From Tubulanus polymorphus (taxonomy: Eukaryota; Nemertea; Palaeonemertea; Tubulaniformes; Tubulanidae), in contig NC_134035.1 of the NCBI RefSeq assembly GCF_964204645.1, positions 8,804,501-8,868,500 of the forward strand: a stretch of 64,000 nt of DNA, written 5' to 3'. Positions 44,801-51,439 of the stretch are shown piece after piece. The notes below the pieces were generated by a model. The model saw only the letters and a list, made by a program, of their open reading frames with translations, did no database searches and had not been told where the DNA came from. The translations under genes and the position numbers were made by a program. Every line of letters starts with the position of its first letter. Within the stretch, counting starts at the first letter, position 1.

Positions 44801-47101
44801 AACTGTGGAACTGGGTCTTGATTAATGTCTGTCTTAAGGTAAAATCCTGAAGCCAGTTTTTTAGACTTGTGACACATTAGACTTGAGAAACATTAAACGC
44901 TGGCCACTCATCAAGTGGTAAGCTGTAGCCCAGGTTCCACAGTTTTGAGTTACAGTTAACTCGGAGTTAAGATAAGTCCGTTTTCAATGAGTTAAGTCTT
45001 AGTCAAATCTTTACACAGAACTGTGAAACTGGGTCCTGATTAATGTCTGTCTTAAGGTAAAATCCTGAAGCCAGTTTTTTTAGACTTCTTATGCCCCCCC
45101 CCCCCCCGGCACAACTTTAGTTGAGAGGGGGCATATAGATTTACTCACGTCTGAATACGCCACCGCCGCGAGGGGTGTTAACAGCCTAGAGGCTTTTGTC
45201 AACCCATTGTTATCAAACTCGGTACACGAGTAGGGCATCACCTCGGGCAGAACCCTAGCTAATAACAATGGCCACCAGAGGGCTGACATGACTAAATGAT
45301 GGTTGAGGATTTAGCCCTAGGGGTAACTTTGATACCCAGTCAATGAAGGTGGGCCTGGTTGAGGATTTATCACTAGGGATTACTTTGATACCCAGGCTAT
45401 GAAATCCAGCCCAGGGCTCTTCGTCTCTGTTAAAGACTAGTCAAGTCAAATTTGAATGAAGCTCACCATTTCCTTACTTCTTTGTTGACTTTTGACTCAA
45501 GAGTTTCAATTAGCACGTTTTTATTGTTGTTTTTTTTTTACCTTAAGAGCCCAAAAACAGTGGAAAGCTGGTTCCTGATCAGTTTTAGGATTAGGAATTT
45601 TTTGGGGGTATTTCGAGGTATTTATTTTGTACATTGGTGAACCCGGTTCGTACTGAAGTTAGCCTTAGGGCTGAACCATAACCTTGGGGCTTCGCACTGT
45701 GCTATCAATAAGTTGCAGATTTCTAGAGAAATTGAAAATGTTCCCCAAGGGTTGTAGGATCCCCGCTGTGTGGAAAATTCAATAATGCCAGAATGTTTTT
45801 TTTTTTTGTGTGTAGAGTGTAGAGCCTCTGTGACTCGAAGGCATGCCAAAATTGCCCAAGTCAGCATTGTCTAAATCTTTTTTCCAATGATTTGATCTCT
45901 CATTACCGGCGTATTTCAGGGATGTGGTCCGAAATTAATCGAGTTTTTCCAGGAGCACTTGCACATAATGATAGGAGTGAGTTTAGGAGTAGCTTCAATA
46001 CAGGTGAGCAGAATGACGCGTAACCTCCCTTTTCTTTATAGCGACAAAAACCGACGCGCTTCTAAGGTGTGGCTCGAAACCATAAATATCCGAGTATATG
46101 GACATCGTTGTAACAGGATACCATAAAAATATCTAATTCACAAATGAATATGAGATACACCTGTAGAGCATCGCTGAGATGTCGCTTGTTTGTAATTGGG
46201 ATGAAAATAGAAGAAATCTTCTTCAGTGTTCCATGTAACAGCTTTCCCTCGATGATTGATATCTATCCCATATTACTGATTTAGACGTGTTTCTTCAGTT
46301 TGCGGCAGTCTCCTATTTTCTAAAACTACCGTGTTGTCAAATTTCAATCCAGCATATACACTGTGTTTTATATATCCTGGCAGACGACCTAGAAAAAGTA
46401 AAGCCTGGCGGTGCGCACGTGGGCGATGTTTTCGAGCAATTCTCAAGTAGAGTTGCCATGTATGTGTGTGCAGCTGGAGATGCCAAGCAACTCACGAACT
46501 AGCCAATGAGTGAGCGAATAATTATCATGTGATACTTCCAAATATGGCGACTTGCGGGGCAGAGCGCGACCATATTGACAAGTCACATGATATAGATATT
46601 TGCCCGGAAAAATAATCGCCTCTCCAGTGATAGCACACGGGAGATGCCAAGCACTCGATTGCTCAATAGACTACCCCAAAATCGATACAGTCGGGACCTC
46701 GAAATCGTTTTTTAACTTATTAGAAAAAAACTGAATAAGAAACAAGAAATAACAAATAAGAAAAGTCTGGGTAGTGTTAAGGATAGAAATTTGCTTACAA
46801 AACCAATGAATTAATAGTTTACCGAGATAAACTGTACCGATTTAGTAGGAGTCAATTGTAATAAGGATATGAAAGCGATGAAGCAGATGCTTTCTCGAAA
46901 TTGATCTCCTTTAAAATTCTTGAAAACTCTTTATATCCAGGAATAACTGATCCGTAGCGTCCATGTACTAATGTTTGATTTTGTCACTATTTTCAGGTGC
47001 TCGGACTCATATTCTCGATCGTTTTGTGTTGCGCGTTGTGCAAAGACAATTCGTACTCGTACGACAAACACGGCGAGTATATGTACAGTAAGGCCAATTA
47101 G
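4735..47101 (+). CDS. Tetraspanin, complete, 7 coding exons, 272 residues
   Basis: Coding exons: 4735-4800, 19413-19613, 37293-37367, 43677-43772, 44513-44704, 45920-46003 and 46997-47101. All introns are phase 0 with consensus GT-AG ends, and the joined frame has no stop before TAG at 47099-47101. The product has four membrane segments (about residues 11-34, 50-74, 85-108, 220-247), a small loop, and a large extracellular loop (about 112-215) with six cysteines: C149 and C150 in the CCG signature, then C176, C177, C192 and C212. The motif GFVGCCGAFQES after segment 2 is typical. Known role: tetraspanins organise membrane protein microdomains at the cell surface and in vesicles. Subfamily is uncertain. 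Introns 1 to 3 are unusually long (14.6, 17.7, 6.3 kb) and full of repeats. Confidence 0.93.
4977..5354. mobile_element. Palindromic MITE (GGGGCCAGTTGCACAGTC family), interrupted
   Basis: Same family as the intact 24254-24393 and 39175-39316 copies. It is split by a 215-bp element at 5057-5271. The outer parts still match the inverted ends (ggggccagttgcacag on the left, catgactatgcaatcg on the right). Confidence 0.65.
5057..5271. mobile_element. 215-bp non-autonomous DNA transposon with 9-bp target duplication
   Basis: Inverted ends of about 24 bp start GGTAAAAGT and match with two differences. The 9-bp word GATGGGCTG lies directly on both sides (5048-5056 and 5272-5280). A Mutator-like or Merlin-like origin fits an 8-9 bp duplication, but no transposase is present. 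It sits inside the palindromic MITE 4977-5354 and is therefore younger. A nearby repeat of the target word makes the exact borders slightly ambiguous. Confidence 0.7.
5355..9180. other. Tetraspanin intron 1, first part: no gene seen
   Basis: No exon-like open frame with splice sites on either strand. Positions 6440-6620 and 7320-7770 carry many degenerate units of a dispersed repeat built on gtcagggaaa and gggaattttc. Positions 6900-8700 are richer in CpG (words such as cgcgcg), with short open frames that look fortuitous. Confidence 0.5.
7320..7770. repeat. Degenerate tandem repeat of the gtcagggaaa type
   Basis: Roughly 35-75 bp sub-units contain agtcagggaaata, ttttctttaaaaag and ccttcgaaaaagcc repeatedly. 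The same words recur at 6440-6620, 20930-21090, 42840-43090 and 59540-59650, so this is a dispersed family that has also expanded locally. Confidence 0.6.
9190..9478. mobile_element. pogo/mariner-like MITE carrying a nested palindromic MITE
   Basis: On the minus strand it starts TACAGCAGAACCCGCTTAAT after a TA and contains atccggatt words. A shorter related copy is at 61641-61795. Starting with CAG after TA is the Tc1/mariner (pogo) habit, so this assignment is inferred from termini only. The MITE 9241-9370 lies inside it. Confidence 0.45.
9241..9370. mobile_element. Palindromic MITE (GGCCCAGTTTCACGAAC family)
   Basis: Begins ggcccagtttcac and ends in the inverse, gtgaaactgggcc. A related copy is at 32391-32500. 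Non-coding. Confidence 0.6.
9548..9810. repeat. Dispersed repeat shared with 18864-19277
   Basis: Both copies carry, in order, gcggatcca/gcagatcca, gggcactttgatg, a cctgcactg word and gacttg-acaagtctcacaagtc. The 18864 copy ends ggttccgcccctgg, so the element has GGGGCGGA-type inverted ends. Likely a MITE family. Confidence 0.5.
10484..11017. mobile_element. mariner-like MITE split by a piggyBac-like MITE
   Basis: The left end tacagtaaacttcgactaaa is matched in inverted form on the right around tatcgatttagtttgagtc. Its middle is interrupted at 10651-10942. An uninterrupted relative at 46665-46865 shares atagaaatttgcttacaaaa and gatatgaaagcgatg. Confidence 0.55.
10651..10942. mobile_element. 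piggyBac-like MITE, copy B (292 bp)
   Basis: TTAACCCTTTCAGTG at the left and CACTGAAAGGGTTAA at the right give near-perfect inverted ends. The flanking host element has an unfilled counterpart at 46777-46780 where a single TTAA precedes ggatagaaatttgc, confirming TTAA duplication on insertion. Confidence 0.8.
11509..12001. repeat. Degenerate copies of the GGCCAGTTGCACAGTC palindromic family
   Basis: At least two decayed copies (11509-11640 and about 11690-12001) contain the words gaccagtcttaag, gctatagaact and cttaagtctaagtc. The second is expanded by unrelated sequence including a TA microsatellite at 11857-11884. Confidence 0.45.
11857..11884. repeat. TA dinucleotide microsatellite
   Basis: About 14 uninterrupted TA units in tetraspanin intron 1. 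Confidence 0.9.
12738..13018. mobile_element. piggyBac-like MITE, copy C, degenerate
   Basis: Internal words caggtgctgccatct and gtgctggagataa match the other copies. The left end is damaged (ttaaaaccttt). The right end reads gtactgaaagggtta, near a TTAA. Confidence 0.55.
13410..13690. mobile_element. GGCCCGGGCC-rich MITE, copy 1
   Basis: Contains accaggcccgagccaaat, aaatgattgcgtttg and gtgattgcggct, as in the copies at 35545-35871 and 40836-41147. This one is decayed at the left. Confidence 0.5.
14429..14496. repeat. CT-rich simple sequence
   Basis: Nearly pure CTCTCTCC-type sequence on the plus strand; overlapping open frames here are compositional artefacts. Confidence 0.85.
15654..15765. 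mobile_element. Palindromic MITE (GGGCCCGGTTTTATAGACTGG family)
   Basis: Left end ggcccggttttatggactgg, right end the inverse ccagtctataaaactgggtcc, with a near-palindromic centre of ttaaccc and gggttaa words. Other copies: 32507-32614, 33410-33482, 60524-60632, 62573-62683. Confidence 0.65.
16458..16473. repeat. Short GA microsatellite
   Basis: About eight GA units just before the large minisatellite. Confidence 0.8.
16554..17910. repeat. 27-bp minisatellite, about 50 units
   Basis: The unit is cagtgcggcgactgttag followed by tcgaaccca. Because 27 is a multiple of three and lacks stops in several frames, the array is open for 454 codons on plus (9-residue unit THSAATVSR) and 421 on minus. 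Each standard unit holds CGACTgttAGTCG, a 5-bp hairpin with a 3-base loop. Variant units (gagtg, gccgtg, gcaac) form higher-order blocks: a five-unit 135-bp block repeats at 16726-16860 and 16861-16995, and another multi-unit block recurs around 17459 and 17647. It lies in tetraspanin intron 1. A protein product is possible but unsupported. Confidence 0.92.
17930..18130 (+). repeat. SINE-like element with a tRNA-like head and a conserved 3' domain
   Basis: The start (gtgtgttagagcattcgtct) resembles the A-box half of a tRNA. It is followed by ggtccttgggcaagacacat, cattgcctatccccacccag and gcaaataggacctggc. This order recalls a 3' SINE domain widespread in marine invertebrates (from memory, the Nin-DC type). 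No B box is evident between the halves, so the copy may be truncated. Confidence 0.45.
18409..18425. repeat. Poly-G run
   Basis: About 16 consecutive G on the plus strand, a likely assembly and replication trouble spot. Confidence 0.85.
18864..19277. mobile_element. MITE-like repeat with a nested fold-back
   Basis: Same family as 9548-9810. It ends gtggttccgcccctgg and begins near ccgcagatccagagg. A separate palindrome at 19037-19206 lies inside it. Confidence 0.5.
19037..19206. mobile_element. Small fold-back element (about 75-bp arms)
   Basis: The left arm begins aagataaaaacccactatg and the right arm is its inverse, ending gtaggtttttatctt. Both contain attctaaaatcgagaa-type words. Non-coding. 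Confidence 0.65.
19413..19613 (+). CDS. Tetraspanin coding exon 2
   Basis: Encodes 67 residues: the end of membrane segment 1, the small extracellular loop, segment 2, and the short intracellular loop with the hallmark GFVGCCGAFQES. Acceptor tttcgtttcag, donor gtaagt. Confidence 0.93.
19661..20350 (-). repeat. Tandem array of a tRNA-derived SINE
   Basis: Read on the minus strand each unit has an A-box-like CTGGCCAAGTGGACTAG and a B-box CCCGGGTTCGATCCCCGG, the two internal RNA polymerase III promoter elements. Unit starts (gtgaaattacgcgcactcac) are at 19661, 19803, 20021 and 20238. The spacing is 142, then 218 and 217, because the A-box part (about 75 bp) is duplicated within the later units. 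The array begins 48 bp after tetraspanin exon 2, antisense to the gene. Another copy, broken by a MITE, is at 28734-29165. Confidence 0.75.
20400..21760. other. Tetraspanin intron 2: no gene seen
   Basis: Contains a fragment of the ACTGTGGAACTGGGTCC family at 20735-20790, degenerate gtcagggaa repeats at 20930-21090, and CpG-rich sequence at 21230-21560. The 134-codon open frame in that CpG-rich part has no domain signal. Confidence 0.45.
21762..22120. repeat. 74-bp tandem repeat, about 4.5 units
   Basis: Unit begins gtccacttgtaacaacgtaa and includes gcaaaactgtttgttctg and atacatgggttcatcc. The first three units are nearly identical; the last ones are diverged. Confidence 0.85.
22593..22672. 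repeat. CT-rich simple sequence
   Basis: Homopyrimidine-biased tract; three overlapping open frames here arise from composition. Confidence 0.85.
22800..23490. repeat. Imperfect tandem repeat of about 125 bp
   Basis: The word cataggtagaaaggtcctgt or close variants recurs at 23155, 23283 and 23405, with gatgtcctgtcatccat and aggcctgaccac in between. An older diverged unit starts near 22805. Confidence 0.7.
24254..24735. mobile_element. Palindromic MITE GGGGCCAGTTGCACAGTC, one intact and two decayed copies in tandem
   Basis: 24254-24393 is a clean 140-bp copy running from ggggccagttgcacagtc to its inverse gactatgcaaccggcccc. 24394-24570 and 24571-24735 are decayed copies with tagaactt and gaccggtctta words. 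The best-matching relative is 39175-39316. Confidence 0.65.
25095..25119. repeat. TA microsatellite
   Basis: About 12 TA units. Confidence 0.85.
25363..25662. repeat. 30-bp minisatellite built from 15-bp half units
   Basis: Unit cagtaatacgggtttctg then taatacgtgtat, about ten units with variants (gggtttatgtgattcagg). The half unit gives an open frame of pentapeptides VSVIR and VYVIQ, again because 15 is a multiple of three. Confidence 0.85.
25670..27296. other. Tetraspanin intron 2: no gene seen
   Basis: Open frames up to 118 codons on both strands overlap each other without domain signals. Composition is moderately CpG-rich around 25700-26100. No repeat recognised by eye. Confidence 0.4.
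27297..28325. repeat. 1-kb polypyrimidine tract (C/T-rich plus strand)
   Basis: Almost entirely C and T with scattered A, built on ctccaccctctcct and variants, with long internal duplications (for example 27861-28080 against 28081-28270). The 375-codon plus frame and the minus frames rich in E, R and G are translation of simple sequence. Such mirror-rich tracts can adopt triplex structure (inference). Confidence 0.92.
28734..29165 (-). repeat. tRNA-derived SINE copy interrupted by a MITE
   Basis: 28734-28793 matches the B-box half (gcactcaccggggatcgaac) and 29097-29165 the A-box half (gatagaactagtgaactt, ttatacagcttgt) of the SINE arrayed at 19661-20350. The MITE at 28794-29096 lies between them. 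Confidence 0.7.
28794..29096. mobile_element. MITE with AAGGGCGGATCCAGG ends
   Basis: 303 bp. Left end aagggcggatccagg, right end its inverse cctaaatccgccctt. An opposite-orientation copy is at 34701-35004, and a copy lacking its right end is at 48055-48290. All carry a block around tttgaaagggcgga and ccaccagaacc. The open frames inside are conserved only because the DNA is a repeat. Confidence 0.75.
29893..30415. repeat. CT-rich tract, 0.5 kb
   Basis: Built on tctctccctcc and ctatctccctccatctct, with a recurring block of about 65 bp (ctctctcttctttcact). The 264-codon open frame across it is compositional. Confidence 0.9.
30420..32390. other. Tetraspanin intron 2: no gene seen
   Basis: No open frame has domain or splice support. 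31130-31780 has lower CpG and may be an old transposon remnant, but I could not match it to anything else in the window. Confidence 0.35.
32391..32614. mobile_element. Two adjacent palindromic MITEs
   Basis: 32391-32500 runs from ggtccagtttcacaaa to its inverse tttgtgaaactgggccc (family of 9241-9370). 32507-32614 belongs to the tttataGACTGG family (ending taccagtcgataaaacc). Confidence 0.55.
33371..33752. mobile_element. piggyBac-like MITE, copy D, with a nested palindromic MITE
   Basis: Ends TTAACCCTTTGACTAGTC and ttgaaaaggttaa. Internal words acaccgcagcgcggtgta and ggtgtactagc match copies A to C. It is interrupted at 33410-33482 by a copy of the GGTTTTATAGACTGG family: copy A reads agtgctggagat where this copy reads agtgctgg, insert, tggagat. 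Confidence 0.7.
33885..33922. repeat. GA/GAAA microsatellite
   Basis: agagagaaagagagagaaag then aaagaaag units. Confidence 0.9.
34517..34700. repeat. 31-bp minisatellite, about 6 units
   Basis: Unit ccccacctgactccagcggg then tgtgatacagt. One more unit continues at 35005-35046 beyond the inserted MITE, so the array was split. Confidence 0.9.
34701..35004. mobile_element. MITE inserted in the 31-bp minisatellite
   Basis: Left end cagggccggatttagg, right end cctagatccgccctta. The word TGTGA from the minisatellite unit is repeated on both sides (34696-34700 and 35005-35009), suggesting a 5-bp target duplication. Same family as 28794-29096 in opposite orientation. Confidence 0.75.
35545..35871. 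mobile_element. GGCCCGGGCC-rich MITE, copy 2 (most complete)
   Basis: 327 bp. Imperfect inverted ends of about 40 bp: left agccacgatcacgcaagc, right the inverse cgtgtgatcgcggct, both leading into tttggcccgggcc. Non-coding. Confidence 0.65.
36783..37024. repeat. Probable MITE with GGATCCAGG end
   Basis: Starts ggagtggatccaggaat and ends ctataaatccagccct, a decayed version of the GGGGCGGATCCAGG inverted ends seen elsewhere. Confidence 0.4.
37146..37216 (-). other. tRNA-like sequence (pseudogene or SINE head)
   Basis: On the minus strand attggataaggcatttgatt resembles a D-arm/A box and gtgggtttgaatcccga a B box at tRNA-like spacing, but I could not pair a full acceptor stem. Probably a SINE or dead tRNA. 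Confidence 0.35.
37293..37367 (+). CDS. Tetraspanin coding exon 3
   Basis: Encodes 25 residues, FFIFLFLILCGEISAGVLAF and onward: membrane segment 3. Acceptor ctcgttgcag, donor gtaagt. Confidence 0.9.
38440..38920. repeat. Dispersed repeat shared with 42180-42370
   Basis: Both places carry gaaaaacaggagggtcc, ataatatgtcac, aaacaggcgggtcctttac and gggacctgggacctggctctta, over about 190 bp. Unclassified. Confidence 0.6.
39175..39316. mobile_element. Palindromic MITE GGGGCCAGTTGCACAGTC, intact 142-bp copy
   Basis: Left ggggccagttgcacagtcat, right its inverse atgactatgcaactggcccc. The arms run almost to the centre (agattagctatagaac). Near-identical to 24254-24393. Confidence 0.75.
40836..41147. 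mobile_element. GGCCCGGGCC-rich MITE, copy 3
   Basis: Shares gagcatttttggcc, aaaaacgtcggaccaggcc, gcgagcgctctcta-like words and a gatcacggct right end with 35545-35871. Confidence 0.55.
42180..42370. repeat. Dispersed repeat, second copy of the 38440 family
   Basis: Strong similarity by eye to 38476-38640, including tttcaataagaaattaacaa and ggacctgggacctggc. Confidence 0.6.
42840..43100. repeat. Degenerate tcaggg/ttttccctga repeat
   Basis: Inverse orientation of the family at 7320-7770: cgagttttccctgatgtg, gagttttccctgatttttt and ttccgtgagtttttcaggcc. Confidence 0.45.
43137..43352. mobile_element. 216-bp MITE with CAGGGGCGGA ends
   Basis: Left acaggggcggatctaggg, right ggttccgcccctgc. No coding capacity. 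Confidence 0.6.
43677..43772 (+). CDS. Tetraspanin coding exon 4
   Basis: Encodes 32 residues (IAKSINDGFKRSVQKDYGDL and onward), the first part of the large extracellular loop. Acceptor tctcgtttcag, donor gtacgc. Confidence 0.85.
44513..44704 (+). CDS. Tetraspanin coding exon 5
   Basis: Encodes 64 residues starting LECCGGESPYDY, with the CCG signature, a second Cys pair (TCC) and a fifth Cys (EEAC) of the large loop. Donor gtaagc. The last part of the exon with its donor is duplicated 213 bp downstream. Confidence 0.93.
44680..45085. repeat. 213-bp tandem duplication containing the end of tetraspanin exon 5
   Basis: gagaaacatttaacgccggc to agtggtaagctatagccca in copy 1 (donor at 44705) is repeated as gagaaacattaaacgctggc to agtggtaagctgtagccca in copy 2 (donor at about 44918). 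Both continue through a palindromic ACTGTGGAACTGGGTC MITE (44727-44817 and 44934-45031) and the text ttaaggtaaaatcctgaagc. Confidence 0.85.
45090..45440. other. Tetraspanin intron 5 repeat-like stretch
   Basis: Begins with a poly-C run (45095-45109) and then CpG-bearing sequence different from the AT-rich surroundings, with ttgaggatttagccctaggg repeated in variant form at 45303 and 45360. Unclassified repeat. Confidence 0.4.
45920..46003 (+). CDS. Tetraspanin coding exon 6
   Basis: Encodes 28 residues from GCGPKLIEFF, with the sixth loop cysteine, to the first half of membrane segment 4. Acceptor gtatttcag, donor gtgagc. Confidence 0.9.
46665..46865. mobile_element. mariner-like MITE, unfilled relative of 10484-11017
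   Basis: Carries aaaatcgatacagtcgggac at the left and gtaccgatttagtaggagtc at the right. At 46777-46780 a lone TTAA stands where the relative at 10651 received a piggyBac-like MITE. Confidence 0.55.
46997..47101 (+). CDS. Tetraspanin coding exon 7 and stop
   Basis: Encodes 34 residues: the rest of membrane segment 4 (VLGLIFSIVLCCALC) and a short Tyr-rich cytoplasmic tail ending GEYMYSKAN. A possible first polyadenylation signal AATAAA is at 47212-47217; a later one is at 49573-49578. Confidence 0.92.
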   Translation: MLGLIFSIVLCCALCKDNSYSYDKHGEYMYSKAN

Positions 47102-48054
47102 CAATTAAGGTCTCGTCGACAATGTGAGGAAGAATGGAGGGTCACGAGTCTATGACCTCCGGCATACAAGTAGATTATTATTACAATTAATATTATTATT
47201 AGATACATCGGAATAAACCGCAGCAGCAGCAGCCGCTAGTTACTAGAATCCTACAGCACCGACTGAACTATCGATCGACTATAGATTAATAGTGAAATTG
47301 AATTAATATAGGGAGATTGTTTTTGCCGCCCTTTGGACTTCATTGGATTTCATCTACGATTAGTGTGAATCCAGACCGCAAGCGACCGGCGACAGACGTT
47401 CTGCTAGTAGATACTCTTTAGATAGAATCGCAAGCAACGACACCTCGTTAGGACTTATATTAAACGATATTATTACGTCGGTTTTTGCCTTCGCTCTTTG
47501 CGCGGGCGCGTGCGCGCGTGGAAAAAGAGACGAAAAACTGTTTAAAAAATCGTACAACGTATAACTTTGCTGAAAAACACTACTTTAACTACTATTGATT
47601 TGTACAGAAATGCTTTTATTATAAATGTACGATGTCTGAATATGTATGTATATATGTATGATGTATACTCAGGCCAGATTATTCTTATATTTGATATATA
47701 TATGTAGAAAACAAGTAGCCAGCTGGCCCTGATGATCCTTCAAATCCTGCATGTACTACTTCGATTTCGCTGTGCTATACGAAACACACACACGACGTAC
47801 AAAGTGGATTCTAATGAACGGAAATTTGCGGACGCATTCTCTGTTTCAGTCATTTCGACGCACTTCAAGTTACTGACACATATTTGCATTTCGGAAATGA
47901 TGATGTTAACATCCATATCGATGTGTCGGTAAATGCTTATTCAATTAGAAAAACGATTATGAATTATTCCTTTCAAAGAGAATTGTTATTCTAAAGATTT
48001 GAGTTGTGTATATGACTAAATATCTATATATTACAAAGGACTGATTAATGGGTG

Positions 48055-48290
48055 TTGACCGGGTGGGCTGGTCCACCCCCTTAAAATTCGAATATGCCCC
48101 CCAGAAAATCTGGAAAAGATTTTTTGCAAAGAAAATTATAAAAAGACCTAAGTAAATCTAAACGGGCCTGATAAGGACCAGAAAGCCCCTCTTCCTCTTA
48201 GATTTTCTGTGGGAAAGCCTGCGAAGTTTTGCTTGCACCCCTCGCATTGCCAAATCTGCCCTTTTCAAACTAAGTGCCCATTTCAATTTT
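48055..48290. mobile_element. AGGGCGGATCCAGG-family MITE, fragment
   Basis: Shares gggctggtccacccccttaa, aaaatctggaaaagatt and ccaaatctgcccttttcaaa with the copy at 34701-35004; the right end is missing. Confidence 0.6.
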
Positions 48291-50696
48291 CAAATGTGAT
48301 GGGAAATTGATGTGAATTATCTAAATTAGACTATTGAATCGACGTTATGAAAGAAGAAACTGATTTCGATTACCTGGACCTGGTTCCACATTCTCGCGTT
48401 TTATTTTTCCCTCAAGAATTCTGCATTTAAATAAAAACTACCTGGTAATTTAGATAGTTTAATCCAACTCGCAACTGTGGAACTCGGTCCAGCTGTGCTA
48501 TTATGTCTCGGAATCGATCGGTAAACGTTTTTGAACGTAGTTGAATCAAATCAAAATTTTTATACGCGTAATCGAAAGAATGTTTAGAATTGATTTTAGA
48601 AATATTGCGTTATTTATATTTTCATATGTTTTCAAAGTACTTATACATTCTAGCTTTACTAGCGCAGTCCTCTCATCATTCCTGTACAATTTCATCCCTA
48701 GAAATCATTCCGTTATAAAGATTTTATATATTCGTGAACTTTTATTACGATGAATGATAGATTCAGAACTGCTTTTTTTTTCTGGAGATGATATTTTTGG
48801 AAATCTAAAAGATCGTGTGCTTTTCGCTGAAAATCATTCCTGGATATAGATTTTTATTATCGAAAATGGTCATAATGGGAACAAACGTTTTTATCTGGAT
48901 AAGGCTGTGGCCTACTGACGTTTCTGTGTTTAATTGAGGTATCATTTTCGGAAAATTTTCCTTTTCTCGGATGACGAAGTCTGGGTTTTTTCGAACATTG
49001 CCATTTAACTTCAGTAGACTCCACTCAAGTGCAATCTATGACAAGGGTTCTTTAGACCATCTTTTAAAGAATATTATTATAAGTTGGATTACGGATTTGA
49101 TGGACTTAAAACAATTAGAAAAATTGTTTTTCTTAAAAAAATCATTACTCAAAGAATTCATTACTAATTAAGCGATCAGGGAGGGGAATTTGGAAAAAAA
49201 TTTCATATCTATGCTCAAAAATGAGGGAGTGGTGGGAAAAAATGAAAATTAAATTTTTTATTCCTAAAATCGGAAAAGTTCATCGGCGGATGGGTAATCC
49301 AACTTATTAAAAAAAACCAGCCTAAATTTGTCTGACTTCAGTGATATCTGAGTGTATCAGAAAAATATTCAAACCACTATTCCAATCGAACAGTGATCCG
49401 AAATCGGTCAGATCCGACTTGAGCAGAGTCTATTACTGTAGTTCATAGATTGTTATTTTTAGTAAATGATAAGTCTCTGAAATCGTATTTGTACAGAATG
49501 TTAAACTCGATGACTCTTCCTTGCAGTTCTTCGGCGAAGTTTCGCTGCGCAGAAAAAACCAATTGATCTAAAATGAAATAAATTTGGCTCAACGGTGAAA
49601 CTTATCTGAGAACTACGTGGATCCTCAATCCAGATATGAATATGTTAATCCCTGTGCATGTATATAGAACCTGTATAAATGTTACAAATTTGTCGACTAG
49701 GATCATATTTGTTTTCGAAATTCGACGGTACATTCTAATTTGATTACTAGAACTATTACGATATTATTTTTCGTTACGAAGCTCTGATCTAATTGTATAT
49801 CGATACTATATTTATATTATTTAAAACTACCCTGGTATTTTCAGATTGATTGATTTTAGATACTCAACGACTGTGCAATAGATGGAAAAATAACTCATTT
49901 ATCTAGATATGAAACGCATTTTGTTCAAGAATATTTGAAAAATTTAACTGTAGCTAAAAAGACATCGTTTAAATGTAGCTATTCGTATTATGAATATTAT
50001 CAACTATAGCATTTCATTGAATTCCTAATGTGCTTTACGTCAAAAAAAGTCTAGAATGAAATTGTTGCACAAATTCATATTTTAGCTTTTACTATAAAAA
50101 AGCACTGGCGGCTATGAGGTTTTTTTTACTAGAATTCTCTCTACCTTTATAGTAAATATGTAAAAAAAATGTGGAAGAAATTGTATAAATTTACACATTT
50201 TTATTTTTATTAGAGTATGTATTTCTACATGTAAATGAGGTATTATATATGCTTGAACTATTAGGCAAATTTCAGTCAGCGCTGTTCGAAATATAATCCA
50301 ACAGAACACTTCGTAATCATCATCAGGCATTATTTGCTCATTTGCATGATTTTATTCTTGACTTGACAATCTCCGCGTATTATATGAAATATGCACCATT
50401 GAAGTGAAATGATACAGCTTCATTGTAGTTTATTTGTTTGATGAGAACTATGATATCTGTGGTGACTCTATTCAGTCACTTGAGCTGTTCCTCTTACAGA
50501 GACCTTCCTTAAAGCTGGAAGACATCTTCCTTAAAGCTGGAAGACATCTCTTCGAATATGCAGCTTGGACCCTGCACCCTGCTTACATTCAGGGCATCTC
50601 AAGCATTTTCTTCATCGAAAATGAATTACTAAAAACAAGAATGATATACTAAAAACAAGAAAGACGTTTCATCAGCTATTTAAACGATATGATGTA

Positions 50697-50769
50697 AGGC
50701 ATCCCCGGCAGGGAGTCGAACCTGAAAGCATTGAGACTGCCACAGTATGAAACCCTACCACTCTAGACT
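50697..50769 (-). other. tRNA-like sequence with a good B box
   Basis: On the minus strand caggttcgactccctg is a canonical T-arm, and tctagagtggtaggg resembles an A box. The expected acceptor pairing for gccggggatg is absent at the 5' side, so this is probably a tRNA pseudogene or SINE head. Confidence 0.4.
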
Positions 50770-51439
50770 GAGTGCGCAGCTTAGATGATGTCATTATTAG
50801 CCAATCAGATATCCCGTTTTATTTTTTCCATTTATATGATTATACAATAAGAAATCTGATTGGTGCCGCAAGTTTTCACGCAGTAAACCTGCATACCTCG
50901 TTAAGTGTGGCAGGGTTTCGTGCTGCTGCCAAGTCTGAATGCCTGCTGAGGGAGGATGGATTCAAAGTGGTTTATACCAGCAGGTTTAAACCTGCAGAAT
51001 GGCGAACTAAGGTTTTATGTATCTAAAATATGACTGATCATTTACCATATGATATTAAGAGGATTTAAACAGATTTATATTTAGAATCGCTCATCAGCTG
51101 TCTCTGGTTTTATTCTTGTTTTATTTGCATGTGTGATGAAATTGTTACTAATTCGAAGATTAATTTACTCTTTAGTTAGTTGCTTATTATGATTAACTTC
51201 CCGTGCTGTTTTTTTGTTTTTAATCATGAGTTTATCAATGTATATTTCAATAAAATGTGCAATTGTGTAAAGATATTTTCTGATGTTTTCTATCTCCTTT
51301 ATCCATGCGGGTTTATTGGTTTTAATAGCTTCTTAAAACTAAGAAATTAACTATTGAAAATACTGGATGCAGAAATTGATGTCCATGGTCGACAATACCC
51401 GCTAAAAGATAACAACATAATAATCGCTTGTCAGAGTCT

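Noticed and set aside
45090-45440. Alternative tetraspanin exon in intron 5
   Set aside because: No frame with both splice sites joins exon 5 and exon 6, which already join directly in phase 0 with the expected sixth cysteine.
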